Positions 15,216 through 24,006 of a stretch of 40,501 nt of DNA are shown here, piece after piece. Source of the stretch: Peptococcaceae bacterium BRH_c4b (GTDB taxonomy: Bacteria; Bacillota; Desulfotomaculia; Desulfotomaculales; Desulfocucumaceae); the NCBI GenBank assembly GCA_000961595.1, contig LADO01000043.1, positions 1 through 40,501 of the forward strand, given 5' to 3'. The translations under genes were made by a program, and so were the position numbers. The notes beneath the pieces were generated by a model. That model saw only the letters and a list, made by a program, of their open reading frames with translations. It was not told the origin of the DNA and did not search any database. The number at the start of each line of letters is the position of its first letter. Positions within the stretch are counted from its first letter, which is position 1.

Positions 15216-15587
15216 ATGTTGGACAAGCGAAAAGAACTTAAGTTAGCATACAAACTAAATCCTCCCCCCAAGGGAGTGTACCAGATAAAAAATCGTATTA
15301 ATGGAAAAATTTTCATCGGCAGCAACATGAATTTACCCGGGAGCCGTAATAGCTATCGCTTTCAACTAAACTTAAAGTGCCACCGCAACAAGGCGTTACA
15401 AGAAGATTGGGATTTATACGGTGCTGATGCTTTTACTTTCGATATTCTTGAAACCCTCAAGACAGAAGAAATACCAAAAGATGATTGGCGCGATGCCCTT
15501 TCAGCACTGGAAGACAAGTGGCTAAATAATCTGCAGCCTTATGGTGAAAGGGGTTATAACAAAGAAAAGAAGAGCAAAGAAAAATGA
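15216..15587 (+). CDS. GIY-YIG nuclease-superfamily protein
   Basis: A 123-residue protein with the GIY-YIG core: KGVYQIKNRINGKIFIGS (GVY and FIG in place of GIY and YIG). A basic helix follows with KCHRNKALQEDW, then GADAFTFDILE and an alpha-helical end with a catalytic-type glutamate in ALEDKWLNNLQPYGERGYN. Such short stand-alone proteins may be nicking nucleases or non-catalytic relatives. AGGAGTTG precedes the ATG. Its pairing with a DUF2087 regulator is the main clue to function. DNA-damage or mobile-element response is a guess. Confidence 0.8.
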   Translation: MLDKRKELKLAYKLNPPPKGVYQIKNRINGKIFIGSNMNLPGSRNSYRFQLNLKCHRNKALQEDWDLYGADAFTFDILETLKTEEIPKDDWRDALSALEDKWLNNLQPYGERGYNKEKKSKEK

Positions 15588-15609
15588 TGGCATATGTCCC
15601 GGGAAATAC

Positions 15610-15651
15610 AAAAGGCCTGAATCCTTATCTCCAAAGGTTCAGGCCTTTTTT
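15610..15651. terminator. Bidirectional intrinsic terminator
   Basis: AAAAGGCCTGAA (15610-15621) pairs with TTCAGGCCTTTT (15638-15649), with T run-off to 15651. On the minus strand the leading A run also becomes a U run. It ends both the GIY-YIG unit and the convergent RuBisCO-like gene. Confidence 0.85.
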
Positions 15652-15697
15652 CGACGTTACTTATAATAAGATTCACCCTATCGGTCAAGGGGCGAAA

Positions 15698-16819
15698 TTA
15701 AAACTTGCTGACCATCTGACTGAAATAGCGGCAGTTCTCAATCAAATCAGTACCATGCTTGAACAAACCACCACCAACCAGAAAAACGACTTCTTTCCCG
15801 TACACTTCCAATAGTTCCTCAATACGGTCAAGGCTTATGCCTCCGCCGGGACTGGGAAAGATTTTCTTTATCCGGTCCATATCTACACTAGTTCCCCTGG
15901 CAATTGCTTCACATTCCACCCGGCTAAAGGAGAACCTCCCGCCGAAATTGGGATATATCACTGCGTCCGCGCCGGCTAAGCGGGTAATTTGCCCAAACAG
16001 GGCAAAATGCGAAATGCCGTTGTCTTGAGATGTTACGTAGCTTCCTTGAAAAGCTGGATGACTGAAGATCGGCAGGGCAAGTTGGTCATCATTAGCCAAA
16101 ATCCTCATTATATCCATCCCGGTAATGGCCGGCGATACTATCAGGCCTTTTGCTCCCAGTTCTTTGGCGGTTTTAGCGCGCATCAAAATCTTGTCCGCCG
16201 GTGCGGTTATATTAGGGATATAAATGCACCGCCGCCCCGTTTTACTGTTGGCTTTTTCTACTGCTTCTACACAACGGTATACTCTCTCATCAAAGGAAGC
16301 AAAGATTTGATCGGTAAGTCCGTGATCATCCTTGATCATATCGATGCCGCCTAATGCGCATTTATAGGCCATATCCGCCAACTGACCCGGATTAAGTCCC
16401 ATTGGCTTTAGTGCAGTGAATAAAAGCGGGCGGTTCTTGACGCCAAGAAACTCCCGGAGACCCTCACGGCCGAAGCGTGGCCCCCGGTATTGGCACAGCA
16501 GCGAATCGGGCATCTCCAGCCGCTCCACCCTGTATCCCGGCTTAATACTGATATTACCGAAAACAACATTTAGAAGTTGAGTAAATTCATTAGCTGTCGT
16601 CTCCACTGCATAACTAATGGTAGCTTCATAAGCGCATTCACTGACCGGCTTGAAATCCTCGATCCGCCCTACAATTTCATCCCGGATCATCCCGGCCGGG
16701 ACAAGCTCTTCTGGAAATTCCACTGTCTGCTCCAGACAAATATCCCATGCTTTACGATGCGCTTCCTTTTCATCTCCTAATAAGCGGTATACTACAGAAA
16801 AGCGTTCTCCTGAGATCAT
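15698..16819 (-). CDS. RuBisCO-like protein (form IV)
   Basis: A 373-residue protein of the RuBisCO large-subunit superfamily, with an N-terminal alpha/beta domain and a TIM barrel. K138 in FTALKPMGLNPG matches the catalytic K175, although the K177 position is M140. The metal-site segment is K163-D-D-H166, so the ligand E204 of true RuBisCO is histidine. Loop 6 reads YPNFGGRFSFS without the catalytic lysine. PSPGGGI and VGGGL keep the phosphate-binding loops. It is therefore not a carboxylase. RuBisCO-like proteins act as enolases, isomerases or decarboxylases on sugar phosphates. The ATG overlaps the stop of the transketolase C gene (TAATG), so the three genes are coupled and probably share a pathway. 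Confidence 0.9.
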   Translation of the reverse strand: MISGERFSVVYRLLGDEKEAHRKAWDICLEQTVEFPEELVPAGMIRDEIVGRIEDFKPVSECAYEATISYAVETTANEFTQLLNVVFGNISIKPGYRVERLEMPDSLLCQYRGPRFGREGLREFLGVKNRPLLFTALKPMGLNPGQLADMAYKCALGGIDMIKDDHGLTDQIFASFDERVYRCVEAVEKANSKTGRRCIYIPNITAPADKILMRAKTAKELGAKGLIVSPAITGMDIMRILANDDQLALPIFSHPAFQGSYVTSQDNGISHFALFGQITRLAGADAVIYPNFGGRFSFSRVECEAIARGTSVDMDRIKKIFPSPGGGISLDRIEELLEVYGKEVVFLVGGGLFKHGTDLIENCRYFSQMVSKF

Positions 16820-17826
16820 TATAACGCCTCCGCCTTGGCATCACTGTGTACTGGCGCAATATATACCTGTGCCAAATCATCTTCAGATATATCGAAATGA
16901 TGGTCTGTCAACTTGCTTACCTCTTCAATAAGCGCCATCGCATCCAACCGGTACTTGCGCATCAAATAGGAACGGCTGGCGCCATGCAGGAAGGTATCCT
17001 TCAGACCAATACGGACAAGCTTTTTGCCCAGGCCGGACTCTGCTATTTGTTCAGCGATAATAGTGCCTAATCCGCCGCTAACGGAATGGTTTTCCATGGT
17101 AATAGCACCATAACGTGAATTAGCGATGGACTCCAGCACCTCAGGATTATGAAAAGGTTTTAGTGTTGTGACATGCATATGTTGTATCGACAGTCCACGC
17201 CTGTGCAGCGCCTGTATAGCCCGCATCGCCTCTTCGGTGCATATGCCGGTCGTTAATACCGTAATATCGCTTCCCCTGCTGATCGTCCTCGCTTTATTGA
17301 AACGCATCGGGTCCTGGGGTGAAAACAAGCGCGGAATTTCTCCCCGCAGCATACGCACATAAACCGGTCCGTCAACCTGATGCGCTACATCCAGTACACT
17401 TTCCACATCCGTGGCATCGCCGCATTCCAGTATGGTCATGTTCGGCAAAGAACGCATCACGGAGATATCCTCGATGGCCTGATGTGTTGCACCTCCGGGG
17501 GTCGTTACGCCGGGAAGAAAACCAATCATGCGTACTGGTAAGTTTGGATAAGCCACAGAAATAGCAATTTGATCGTAAGCCCTTCGATAGATGAAAACAG
17601 CAAATGTATGAATGAATGGGTAGAGCCCCTCCCGGGCCATCCCACCGGCAAAACTAAGCATGTTTTGTTCTGCTATACCCATGGATAAAAACCGTTCAGG
17701 GTATGCGCTACGAAACAAATCCACTTCCGTTGAACTCGTCAGGTCAGCAGAGAGAACGAAGACCTCCGGCTTATCTTTGGCCCACTCAACTAAATTGCGT
17801 GCGTGAACTTTTGATAAAATTTCCAT
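16819..17826 (-). CDS. Transketolase C-terminal subunit (split type)
   Basis: A 335-residue protein corresponding to the PYR and C-terminal domains of transketolase. The catalytic glutamate is E53 in FLSMGIAEQNMLSFAGG. Other hallmarks are GVTTPGGATHQAIEDISVMR and VTTLKPF, with a C-terminal ENHSVSGGLG. It pairs with the adjacent N-terminal subunit to make a ThDP-dependent two-carbon transferase. A ribosome site AAGGG is 9 bases before the ATG. Split transketolases include the apulose-4-phosphate enzyme (AptAB) of apiose breakdown. The fused housekeeping form is not in this window. Coupling to the RuBisCO-like gene suggests a special sugar route (inferred). Confidence 0.9.
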   Translation of the reverse strand: MEILSKVHARNLVEWAKDKPEVFVLSADLTSSTEVDLFRSAYPERFLSMGIAEQNMLSFAGGMAREGLYPFIHTFAVFIYRRAYDQIAISVAYPNLPVRMIGFLPGVTTPGGATHQAIEDISVMRSLPNMTILECGDATDVESVLDVAHQVDGPVYVRMLRGEIPRLFSPQDPMRFNKARTISRGSDITVLTTGICTEEAMRAIQALHRRGLSIQHMHVTTLKPFHNPEVLESIANSRYGAITMENHSVSGGLGTIIAEQIAESGLGKKLVRIGLKDTFLHGASRSYLMRKYRLDAMALIEEVSKLTDHHFDISEDDLAQVYIAPVHSDAKAEAL

Positions 17827-17849
17827 TCGTATCGACCCTTCTTAAATAA

Positions 17850-18764
17850 CTACATATTTTTTAGAATCCCGGCATATCGTGCACGATCTTCCTCCGTAGC
17901 AAAACGTACGTAATGCAACTTCGGATAGCGCTCTTTTAAAATGTCGATCCCTTTCCAGGGAATGGTATCTGCTAAAACGATCCGTGGTTTCCCTTTAGCG
18001 GTAGACCCCAATGCGGGCTGAACCAGCATGTCCAAATCATGGCCATCCACTCTATCTACCTTGGCGCCAAAAGCTGTTAACCGATCCGCAAAAGGTTCTA
18101 TCTCCATGACATCACATACGGCTCCGTCACACTGCTGCCCGTTAACATCAACATAAATTCCTATATTATCCAGCTTATGATAGGAGATGGCCTGGAGGGC
18201 TTCCCAATTTTGGCCGGACTGCCACTCACCGTCTGACATGAAAACCCATACCTTGCCCAGGTCTCCATGCAACTTGCGGGCAAAAGCAATACCCGCCGCC
18301 TGGCTCAGACCCTGCCCCAGAGACCCTGTCATAACCTCCATACCTGGCGAGTGTTCCGCCCCGATCATTTCCACAGTATAGCCATCCACATTAAACTGCC
18401 GCAGACCTTCCGGATCCATCCTCCCCACTTCAATTAGCAGCGCGTACAATACCAGCGCATATTGGGACGGTGACAGTATGAACCGGTCATAGCCCGCCCC
18501 TTTTGGACCATTAAACCTGGCGCCCGTAAAAACGCTGGGATTATCCGGACCAGGCACACCAGCAAAGGGCTGGGGCAGAAGAGGATTTTCCGTTGCTCCC
18601 AGGTTCATAACGCGTATATACATTATGGCCAGGATCTCAGCTGAAGAACAAGCCTGGCTCAAATATCCACCATTGTTATTGACTGTATGCTCCAGTACAC
18701 GACGACGAACGCCATGGGCAACCCGCTGCACTTCTTCCTGCCACTTCGCTTGCAAATCTAACAT
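17850..18764 (-). CDS. Transketolase N-terminal subunit (split type)
   Basis: The start is ATG 18764, set by AAGGAGTT eight bases upstream. An ATG at 18800 lacks a ribosome site. The 304 residues form the ThDP-binding PP domain, with EHSPGMEVMTGSLGQGLSQA, the cofactor motif SDGEWQSGQNWEA and the asparagine in VDVNGQQCDG. AKGKPRIVLADTIPWKG near the end is typical of the N-subunit. The long loop at about residues 60-95 (PLLPQPFAGVPGPDNPSVFT) is not usual in housekeeping transketolases and may reflect substrate choice. It is the first gene of the three-gene minus-strand operon. Confidence 0.9.
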   Translation of the reverse strand: MLDLQAKWQEEVQRVAHGVRRRVLEHTVNNNGGYLSQACSSAEILAIMYIRVMNLGATENPLLPQPFAGVPGPDNPSVFTGARFNGPKGAGYDRFILSPSQYALVLYALLIEVGRMDPEGLRQFNVDGYTVEMIGAEHSPGMEVMTGSLGQGLSQAAGIAFARKLHGDLGKVWVFMSDGEWQSGQNWEALQAISYHKLDNIGIYVDVNGQQCDGAVCDVMEIEPFADRLTAFGAKVDRVDGHDLDMLVQPALGSTAKGKPRIVLADTIPWKGIDILKERYPKLHYVRFATEEDRARYAGILKNM

Positions 18765-19042
18765 ATTAGTCCAACTCCTTAAAGGTTTTACGCTCAACAA
18801 CCTCCTAGATTATTCTACTGTGAATGGATAATACCTTCACTTAATGCTAAAAAGCCAGGAACACCTTGCCGCGCTCGAACTGGGATATATTTCCATCATA
18901 CGGGCTTATTAAACAACCGTTGGAAATTTTGTTTATTCAGGAAAAATAATTCAATAAATAAAAAGATTTCTATTTATACGTGTCGAATTAAACTTAAAAA
19001 CAATTTCTATTCATTACCAACTTATTTAATTGGAGGGATTAC

Positions 19043-20185
19043 ATGAAAACAGTTAGAGGAAAATTGACTTTGTTAGTTTTCGGGGCAGGATTGCTAATGG
19101 CAACCTTGACGCTAGTCTGCTGGTATACCGCCGGTCATTCGTTAACCGGACTCTCCATCGGTATTGCTGCCGGTATTCTATTAATGACAGCATTAATATA
19201 CCACTTTAACTCTTCCTTAGGAATAACGTTGACAGAATACCTGGAATATTCGGCAGGTATGGCCGAAGGAAAATGTGATTATGATTTAAAGCATGAACGG
19301 AAAGAAGGCGACATGGCAAAATTATTTGAAAATGTCAAGAAAATGAATAAAGGTATAAGCAAATACACCATGGAAGTCCAAAGGCAGGCCCAAATCCTTG
19401 ACGATTCCGCGCAAAAAATATTTAGCAGCACCGAACAGATCAGTTCCGGAAACCAGGATCAGACACAGCAGGTCCAAAGCATACTACGGGCAATAGAAGA
19501 ACTTGCCTTCGCAGCGGGTGACTTGGCCCAGAAGGCAGAAAAAGCAGCCGGAGCGGCCCGGAATTCTATGGACACCTCTGACATGGGCGCGGAAGCTGTC
19601 CAAAAAGTTGCCGGGGGTATGGATTTATTAGACAAGAAAATAGAGGAATTACGTGACCTTTCCACAAAGATAGGGCAATTCGTAGAGGTAATTTACAGCA
19701 TCGCCGCACAGACCAACCTCCTTGCTTTAAATGCCGCTATTGAAGCAGCCAGGGCCGGGGAGCACGGGAGGGGCTTTGCGGTGGTTGCAGACGAAGTACG
19801 GCAGTTGGCTGAAACATCAGGCAATGCCACCAAAGAAATAACTGAGCTTATTTCAGGCATCGGCGAAGCCATCGGAGCCGCCGCTGGCGCGGTCAAGCAG
19901 GGGATTATGCTGTCAAATGAAGCAGGCAGGCAGTTTAATAAAACAAACTCCTTGATACAAAATACCCTGGATATAATGGACCGAATTACGGAAGAATCCC
20001 GCCGCGAGGCTGATTCCATCAAGTCTACGGTGAGTATAGCCGAGTCCATAGCCTCCGTTACCCAGGAGGCGGCAGCCAGCACGGAGGAATCCGCCGCTTC
20101 GGCCCATGAACTAGCCAAAATAGCAGACAGTCTAAAGCGGGACGCCGAACTGGTCAAGAAAACATTTCAATCCAGCCTGAATTAG
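19043..20185 (+). CDS. Methyl-accepting chemotaxis protein without a periplasmic sensor
   Basis: A 380-residue receptor with two adjacent hydrophobic helices (about 8-29 and 34-54) joined by a very short loop, so there is no external ligand domain. A linker follows at about 60-120. The long cytoplasmic signalling coiled coil has the hairpin tip [20 protein letters not shown] and [18 protein letters not shown]. It would signal to CheA/CheW from the membrane or cytoplasm. GGAGGG precedes the ATG. It is a tandem paralogue of the next gene, 10 bases downstream. It may sense an internal or membrane-associated cue such as redox state (inferred). Confidence 0.92.
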   Translation: MKTVRGKLTLLVFGAGLLMATLTLVCWYTAGHSLTGLSIGIAAGILLMTALIYHFNSSLGITLTEYLEYSAGMAEGKCDYDLKHERKEGDMAKLFENVKKMNKGISKYTMEVQRQAQILDDSAQKIFSSTEQISSGNQDQTQQVQSILRAIEELAFAAGDLAQKAEKAAGAARNSMDTSDMGAEAVQKVAGGMDLLDKKIEELRDLSTKIGQFVEVIYSIAAQTNLLALNAAIEAARAGEHGRGFAVVADEVRQLAETSGNATKEITELISGIGEAIGAAAGAVKQGIMLSNEAGRQFNKTNSLIQNTLDIMDRITEESRREADSIKSTVSIAESIASVTQEAAASTEESAASAHELAKIADSLKRDAELVKKTFQSSLN

Positions 20186-20195
20186 GAGGTATTAT

Positions 20196-21323
20196 ATGAC
20201 TTCAGTAAAAGCAAGGTTGAGTACCAATTGTTTTTTAGCTGGCCTGCTCATAGGAGCTGCGGGCCTGATAGGTTATTACCTCAACGGGGACAGCATTTAC
20301 ACAATGGCAGGATGTACCCTGACGGGCGTTATTTTGGCGACACTCCTCTTTTACATACTGTCCCAAAATCTTTCCAAGTCAATAAACGTGCTTATTGATT
20401 ACTCCAATAAAATTATAGGCGGAAACTTGACCCTTGCGTCAGACACCGGGGCGTTGGGTGAGTTCAGAAATCTTGGGATGAACCTGGAAAAGATCTGTAA
20501 TGGTCTGAGCGCATATTTTTCCCGGGCATTGGGATATATTAATATCCTGGAAAAGGCCGGGAGCCATATTAATGCCAGTACCGAGCAAATCAGCATGGGC
20601 GCTCAGAACCAGGCCATCCAGGTCCAGCAGTTGCTGAAGTCGGTGGAAGGGTTTGCCGCATCGGCAAGGCATTCCGCTAAAGAGGCGGAAAACGCCTCGG
20701 AAGTAGCTACCAGTACCAACCATGGCGTCGAATTAGGCGGTGCATCACTGGAAAAAGTAGTGGAAGGAATGAATCTGATTAATAGGAGAATTACCGAGCT
20801 GGGGGAAAAGTCCTCCAAAATAGGCAATATTGTCGGTGTGATCGACGATATTGCCGACCAGACCAACCTGCTTGCCTTAAACGCAGCCATTGAGGCGGCA
20901 CGAGCCGGTGAACACGGGCGGGGCTTCGCGGTGGTGGCCGAAGAGGTGCGACAACTGGCAGAAAACTCCGGCAGCGCCACCAAAGAAATAAGTCAACTGG
21001 TAACCACCATCCATCACGCTACTGAAGGGGCCGTCGAGTCGGTGGAACAATGCATAGGACTAACCAAAGAAGCAGCTAAATCTTTCCGCTCGATCCAGGA
21101 ATTAATCACGGAAACCCTGACCCATATCCAGGAACTGGCGGGTTCAGCCGTTAACCAGGCGGCTACCAGTGAGGGCCTTATTAGCGAAGCACAGGAAATT
21201 GCCGCAGTGACTGAGGAAGCAGCCGCCACCACAGAGGAGACGGCCGCTGTGGCACAGGAACTTCCCGCTCTATCTAAAAGTATCAAAAAAACGGTTTCAA
21301 TCTTCAAAATAAAGTCGGTTTAA
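20196..21323 (+). CDS. Methyl-accepting chemotaxis protein, tandem paralogue
   Basis: A 375-residue receptor with the same plan as its upstream neighbour: two membrane helices (about 13-31 and 36-55), no external domain and a signalling hairpin with [20 protein letters not shown] followed by [10 protein letters not shown]. The tip is almost identical to that of the first receptor, while the N-terminal 120 residues have diverged, which points to duplication followed by sensory divergence. The end, ending VSIFKIKSV, lacks the CheB/R-docking pentapeptide. AGGAGGT lies ahead of the ATG. A strong hairpin begins at the stop codon. Confidence 0.92.
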   Translation: MTSVKARLSTNCFLAGLLIGAAGLIGYYLNGDSIYTMAGCTLTGVILATLLFYILSQNLSKSINVLIDYSNKIIGGNLTLASDTGALGEFRNLGMNLEKICNGLSAYFSRALGYINILEKAGSHINASTEQISMGAQNQAIQVQQLLKSVEGFAASARHSAKEAENASEVATSTNHGVELGGASLEKVVEGMNLINRRITELGEKSSKIGNIVGVIDDIADQTNLLALNAAIEAARAGEHGRGFAVVAEEVRQLAENSGSATKEISQLVTTIHHATEGAVESVEQCIGLTKEAAKSFRSIQELITETLTHIQELAGSAVNQAATSEGLISEAQEIAAVTEEAAATTEETAAVAQELPALSKSIKKTVSIFKIKSV

Positions 21324-21356
21324 CTGCCCCCGGGGAACGAAACCCCGGGGGCAGTT
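21322..21356 (+). terminator. Very strong hairpin after the chemotaxis genes
   Basis: AACTGCCCCCGGGG pairs perfectly with CCCCGGGGGCAGTT around AACGAAA. The stem is GC-rich and overlaps the stop codon. A U tract is lacking, but the stem strength suggests transcription or RNA 3'-end definition. Confidence 0.65.
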
Positions 21357-21455
21357 AATAGGTGCCTAGAATTAGATAGATTTATTATGTTAAAAACCAC
21401 CCGCCGCTACTAGGATAGAGAAAGGATATCCTAGGTTTCTGTAGCGATTTTAATC

Positions 21456-22025
21456 CTACATCCAGTGGATTGTTTTGTGCTTGCGTGGTGGGACAGGAGG
21501 TGATTGGTCGGGGTAGCCGATGGGAATAGCGGCTACCAGACGGGCATCTTCCTGCCGGCCAAGGTGGGTAAGAACTTCGTCCTCCACCCAGAGGGGACCT
21601 GTCATCCAACAAGCACCCAATCCTTCCATATGAGCAGCCAGTAAAAGGTTTTGTACAGCGGCCGCACAACTCTGAATGGCTCCTTCCTGGTATTGAATAA
21701 CAGGCAATCGATGTGTTAGTGCCAGGACTATCACGGGAGCGCCTCCCATATTCTGAAAAAAGCCAAGGGTGAATTTCTGCATTTTTTCCTTAAAGAGTTC
21801 TTTAAGACGTGGCGTAATACCTTGCAAAGATTTGCTCAGAATTTTCACTATCTGATCTCTGGCTTCACCTGTAAAGACATAAAACTCCCATGGCTGGGTA
21901 TTCATAGCAGAAGGAGCCCACATTCCTACTTCGATAATTCTTTCTATCACTTCTTTAGAGATAGGGTCAGGCTTAAACTTACGAATGCTACGCCGTTCTT
22001 TTATGATTTTATAAAACTCGTTCAT
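21456..22025 (-). CDS. Nitroreductase-family FMN oxidoreductase
   Basis: From ATG 22025 (AGGAGG upstream, spacing about 7) the protein has 189 residues with the nitroreductase fold. FMN contacts are in ERRSIRKFKPDPI and MWAPSAMNTQPWEF, with the family ending AAIPIGYPDQSPPVPPRKH. An in-frame ATG at 22106 also has a good ribosome site (AGAAGG) and would add 27 basic residues, so both starts are possible. The enzyme uses NAD(P)H to reduce nitro or other electron-poor compounds; the substrate is unknown. A sigma-54-type promoter at 22214-22229 faces this gene, with the sigma-54 activator gene divergent from it. Confidence 0.88.
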   Translation of the reverse strand: MNEFYKIIKERRSIRKFKPDPISKEVIERIIEVGMWAPSAMNTQPWEFYVFTGEARDQIVKILSKSLQGITPRLKELFKEKMQKFTLGFFQNMGGAPVIVLALTHRLPVIQYQEGAIQSCAAAVQNLLLAAHMEGLGACWMTGPLWVEDEVLTHLGRQEDARLVAAIPIGYPDQSPPVPPRKHKTIHWM

Positions 22026-22213
22026 CTTACTCCTCCTCTTGCCATCAACGTGCAGCCTTTCCAACAATTCCTGCACATTTTTCAAGATCCGTTTGGGTAC
22101 CCGCATCTGTTTCCTTCTATTTTTTAATCATTCTGGCTCCCCCTTTCTAAATTGCAAGATATTACATACGAAAAAGATATCTTTATAAACCCTCTTTCTA
22201 GATCAATTTGTTA

Positions 22214-22229
22214 CGCAAGTTCTATACCA
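22214..22229 (-). promoter_or_regulatory. Sigma-54 (-24/-12) promoter for the nitroreductase
   Basis: The minus strand reads TGGTATAGAACTTGCG, matching TGGYAYR-N4-TTGC. The expected start of transcription is about 12 bases downstream, leaving a leader of roughly 100-180 bases depending on which ATG is used. Confidence 0.7.
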
Positions 22230-22431
22230 GGATAAAAAATTTTATTTTTTATTGATTTTTCAGGGAAATGAGAGTGTCAAAAAAAATTTTCAAGGTGCGA
22301 AAATATTGCACATAAATAAAGCTTTAAAAGTTGATTAAAAAACACGCACTCCCATATATTTAAAAAAGGGAATTTCCTCATGAAAAGCGAAATCTGGTGT
22401 AAAGCAATGGTTAGCAAGCATTAACCTTACT
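22230..22431. other. AT-rich divergent regulatory region
   Basis: Region between the sigma-54 promoter and the activator gene. It holds T runs and likely activator-binding sites upstream of the -24 element. I cannot define an inverted repeat with confidence. Confidence 0.35.
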
Positions 22432-22488
22432 GTGAATAAATTTCGCACCAACCGGTTAGATTTTTTAAAAAGAAAGGGAAGCAATAAA

Positions 22489-23898
22489 GTGCAAAAGACC
22501 AAGCTATTAATAATTGACAACGAAAAACAAACGGCTGAATTTTTTAAACAGGCTTTTTTTAGAGAATGCCTTGTTTCTAATGCTATCAATTTGATATCCG
22601 GATTGTCTTGCCTGGACAGGGAAGAGTTTGATTTGCTCTTGTTCAATTTATGCATGACGGAAGCAGAAGGACTGAAGGCACTAAAACTAATAAGGAACAA
22701 CCACCCCGATTTACCAGTTATCGTGCTGGTTGCCGGCCATGTTTCCGAGGCAGATGTTGAGGCTTTAAAACAGGATGCTTTAGAATATATAACCAAGCCG
22801 CTAAACATTGAACAGGTGAATAAAGTTTTTCAGACATTATTGATGAGTAATTTAACAAGAAAAAGCAACAAAAATCACTCATACCAGAAGACTGGTGAGA
22901 AGCAAAAAATAATTACAATAAATAGTGAAATGATAAACGAACTTGAAATTCTACATAAAGTAGCCAATACTGACGTCAGCGTTTTAATAGAGGGAGAAAG
23001 CGGAACCGGAAAAGAACTGGTAGCCCTTGCGCTTCATGACAAAAGCGAAAGAAAAGATAAATCGTTTTTAAGTATTAACTGTGCAGCCATACCGGAAAAT
23101 TTAATGGAGGCCGAGTTATTTGGATATGAAAAAGGAGCTTTTACCGGAGCATATGCCAAAAGAGAAGGTTTTTTTGAGCTCGCCAACCAGGGTACTTTTT
23201 TTCTGGATGAAATTGGGGAGCTGCCGTTTCACCTTCAAGGCAAGCTTTTAAGGGTTCTAGAAGAGAAAAAAATCACCAGGATAGGTGGAAGCAAAAAAAT
23301 ACCTGTCGATGTGCGTACTATCTTTGCAACCAATAAAAACTTATGGAAAGAAATAAAGAAAGGTAATTTCCGCGAAGATCTGTACTTTCGTTTAGCTGTT
23401 GTGTATATAACACTGCCACCTATGAGAAAACGTCCGGAGGACATAGATTTACTAGTCAAGTATTTTCTTAATTATTTCTCGATGAAATACAATAAGCCAA
23501 TAAAGAAGATTGAAGCGGAAGCCATGAATTGGTTGCTGAATTACCCATGGCCTGGAAATGTCAGAGAATTAAAGAATTACATTGAAAGAATCGTAATTTT
23601 GGAAAACGATGAGATTATTCATAAGAAACACCTGGTTAAATATTTTCCAAGTCAGATGAAGACCGCAAAAAAACCGAAACTTTCATATGGTTCTAATAAG
23701 GATGAATTAGTTACGAAGGAACCCGCAATGGTAAAATCATTAAAAGAAGAAGTGGCCAATCTTGAACGAGAAATGATTATCCAAGCATTAAAAAGATTTA
23801 ACGGTAATAAAACCAAAGCTGCCACCAACTTGAAAATATCCAGGCGATCCTTGCAAATCAAAATAAAAAACTTGGAATTAAATGGATTTTTATTATAA
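22489..23898 (+). CDS. Sigma-54-dependent activator with degenerate receiver domain
   Basis: GTG 22489 is preferred, with AAAGGGA upstream, giving 469 residues. A GTG at 22432 is in frame but lacks a site. Residues 4-115 are receiver-like with D10 and K103, but the phosphorylated aspartate position is N53 (LLLFNLCM), so normal phosphorylation is unlikely. The AAA+ domain has Walker A GESGTGKE (169-176), the sigma-54 contact GAFTGA and Walker B GTFFLDEIGELP. A Fis-type HTH ends the protein (NKTKAATNLKISRRSLQIKI). It drives open-complex formation at sigma-54 promoters. Such promoters flank it on both sides, facing the nitroreductase and the crotonase. Confidence 0.92.
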   Translation: MQKTKLLIIDNEKQTAEFFKQAFFRECLVSNAINLISGLSCLDREEFDLLLFNLCMTEAEGLKALKLIRNNHPDLPVIVLVAGHVSEADVEALKQDALEYITKPLNIEQVNKVFQTLLMSNLTRKSNKNHSYQKTGEKQKIITINSEMINELEILHKVANTDVSVLIEGESGTGKELVALALHDKSERKDKSFLSINCAAIPENLMEAELFGYEKGAFTGAYAKREGFFELANQGTFFLDEIGELPFHLQGKLLRVLEEKKITRIGGSKKIPVDVRTIFATNKNLWKEIKKGNFREDLYFRLAVVYITLPPMRKRPEDIDLLVKYFLNYFSMKYNKPIKKIEAEAMNWLLNYPWPGNVRELKNYIERIVILENDEIIHKKHLVKYFPSQMKTAKKPKLSYGSNKDELVTKEPAMVKSLKEEVANLEREMIIQALKRFNGNKTKAATNLKISRRSLQIKIKNLELNGFLL

Positions 23899-23927
23899 CG
23901 AAGGAACTAATGAATTAATTAAATACC

Positions 23928-23943
23928 TGCCATAGGATTTGCG
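23928..23943 (+). promoter_or_regulatory. Sigma-54-like promoter for the crotonase
   Basis: TGCCATAGGATTTGCG resembles TGGYAYR-N4-TTGCW, with one mismatch in the -24 GG, and closely parallels the opposite-strand element at 22214-22229. It lies 45 bases after the activator gene and about 64 bases before the crotonase ATG. Confidence 0.55.
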
Positions 23944-24006
23944 TGTTAACATTCACGGTATTTCACCATGCTTCTAAAGGTATAGATGCTTTTAAGGAGG
24001 AGGACA

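Noticed and set aside
15584-15814. 76-codon ORF after the GIY-YIG gene
   Set aside because: It runs through the intrinsic terminator at 15610-15651 and into the opposite-strand RuBisCO-like gene, so it is not a plausible gene.
15698-16819. True carbon-fixing RuBisCO
   Set aside because: Loop-6 lysine and the K177 equivalent are missing, and the metal ligand E204 is replaced by histidine.
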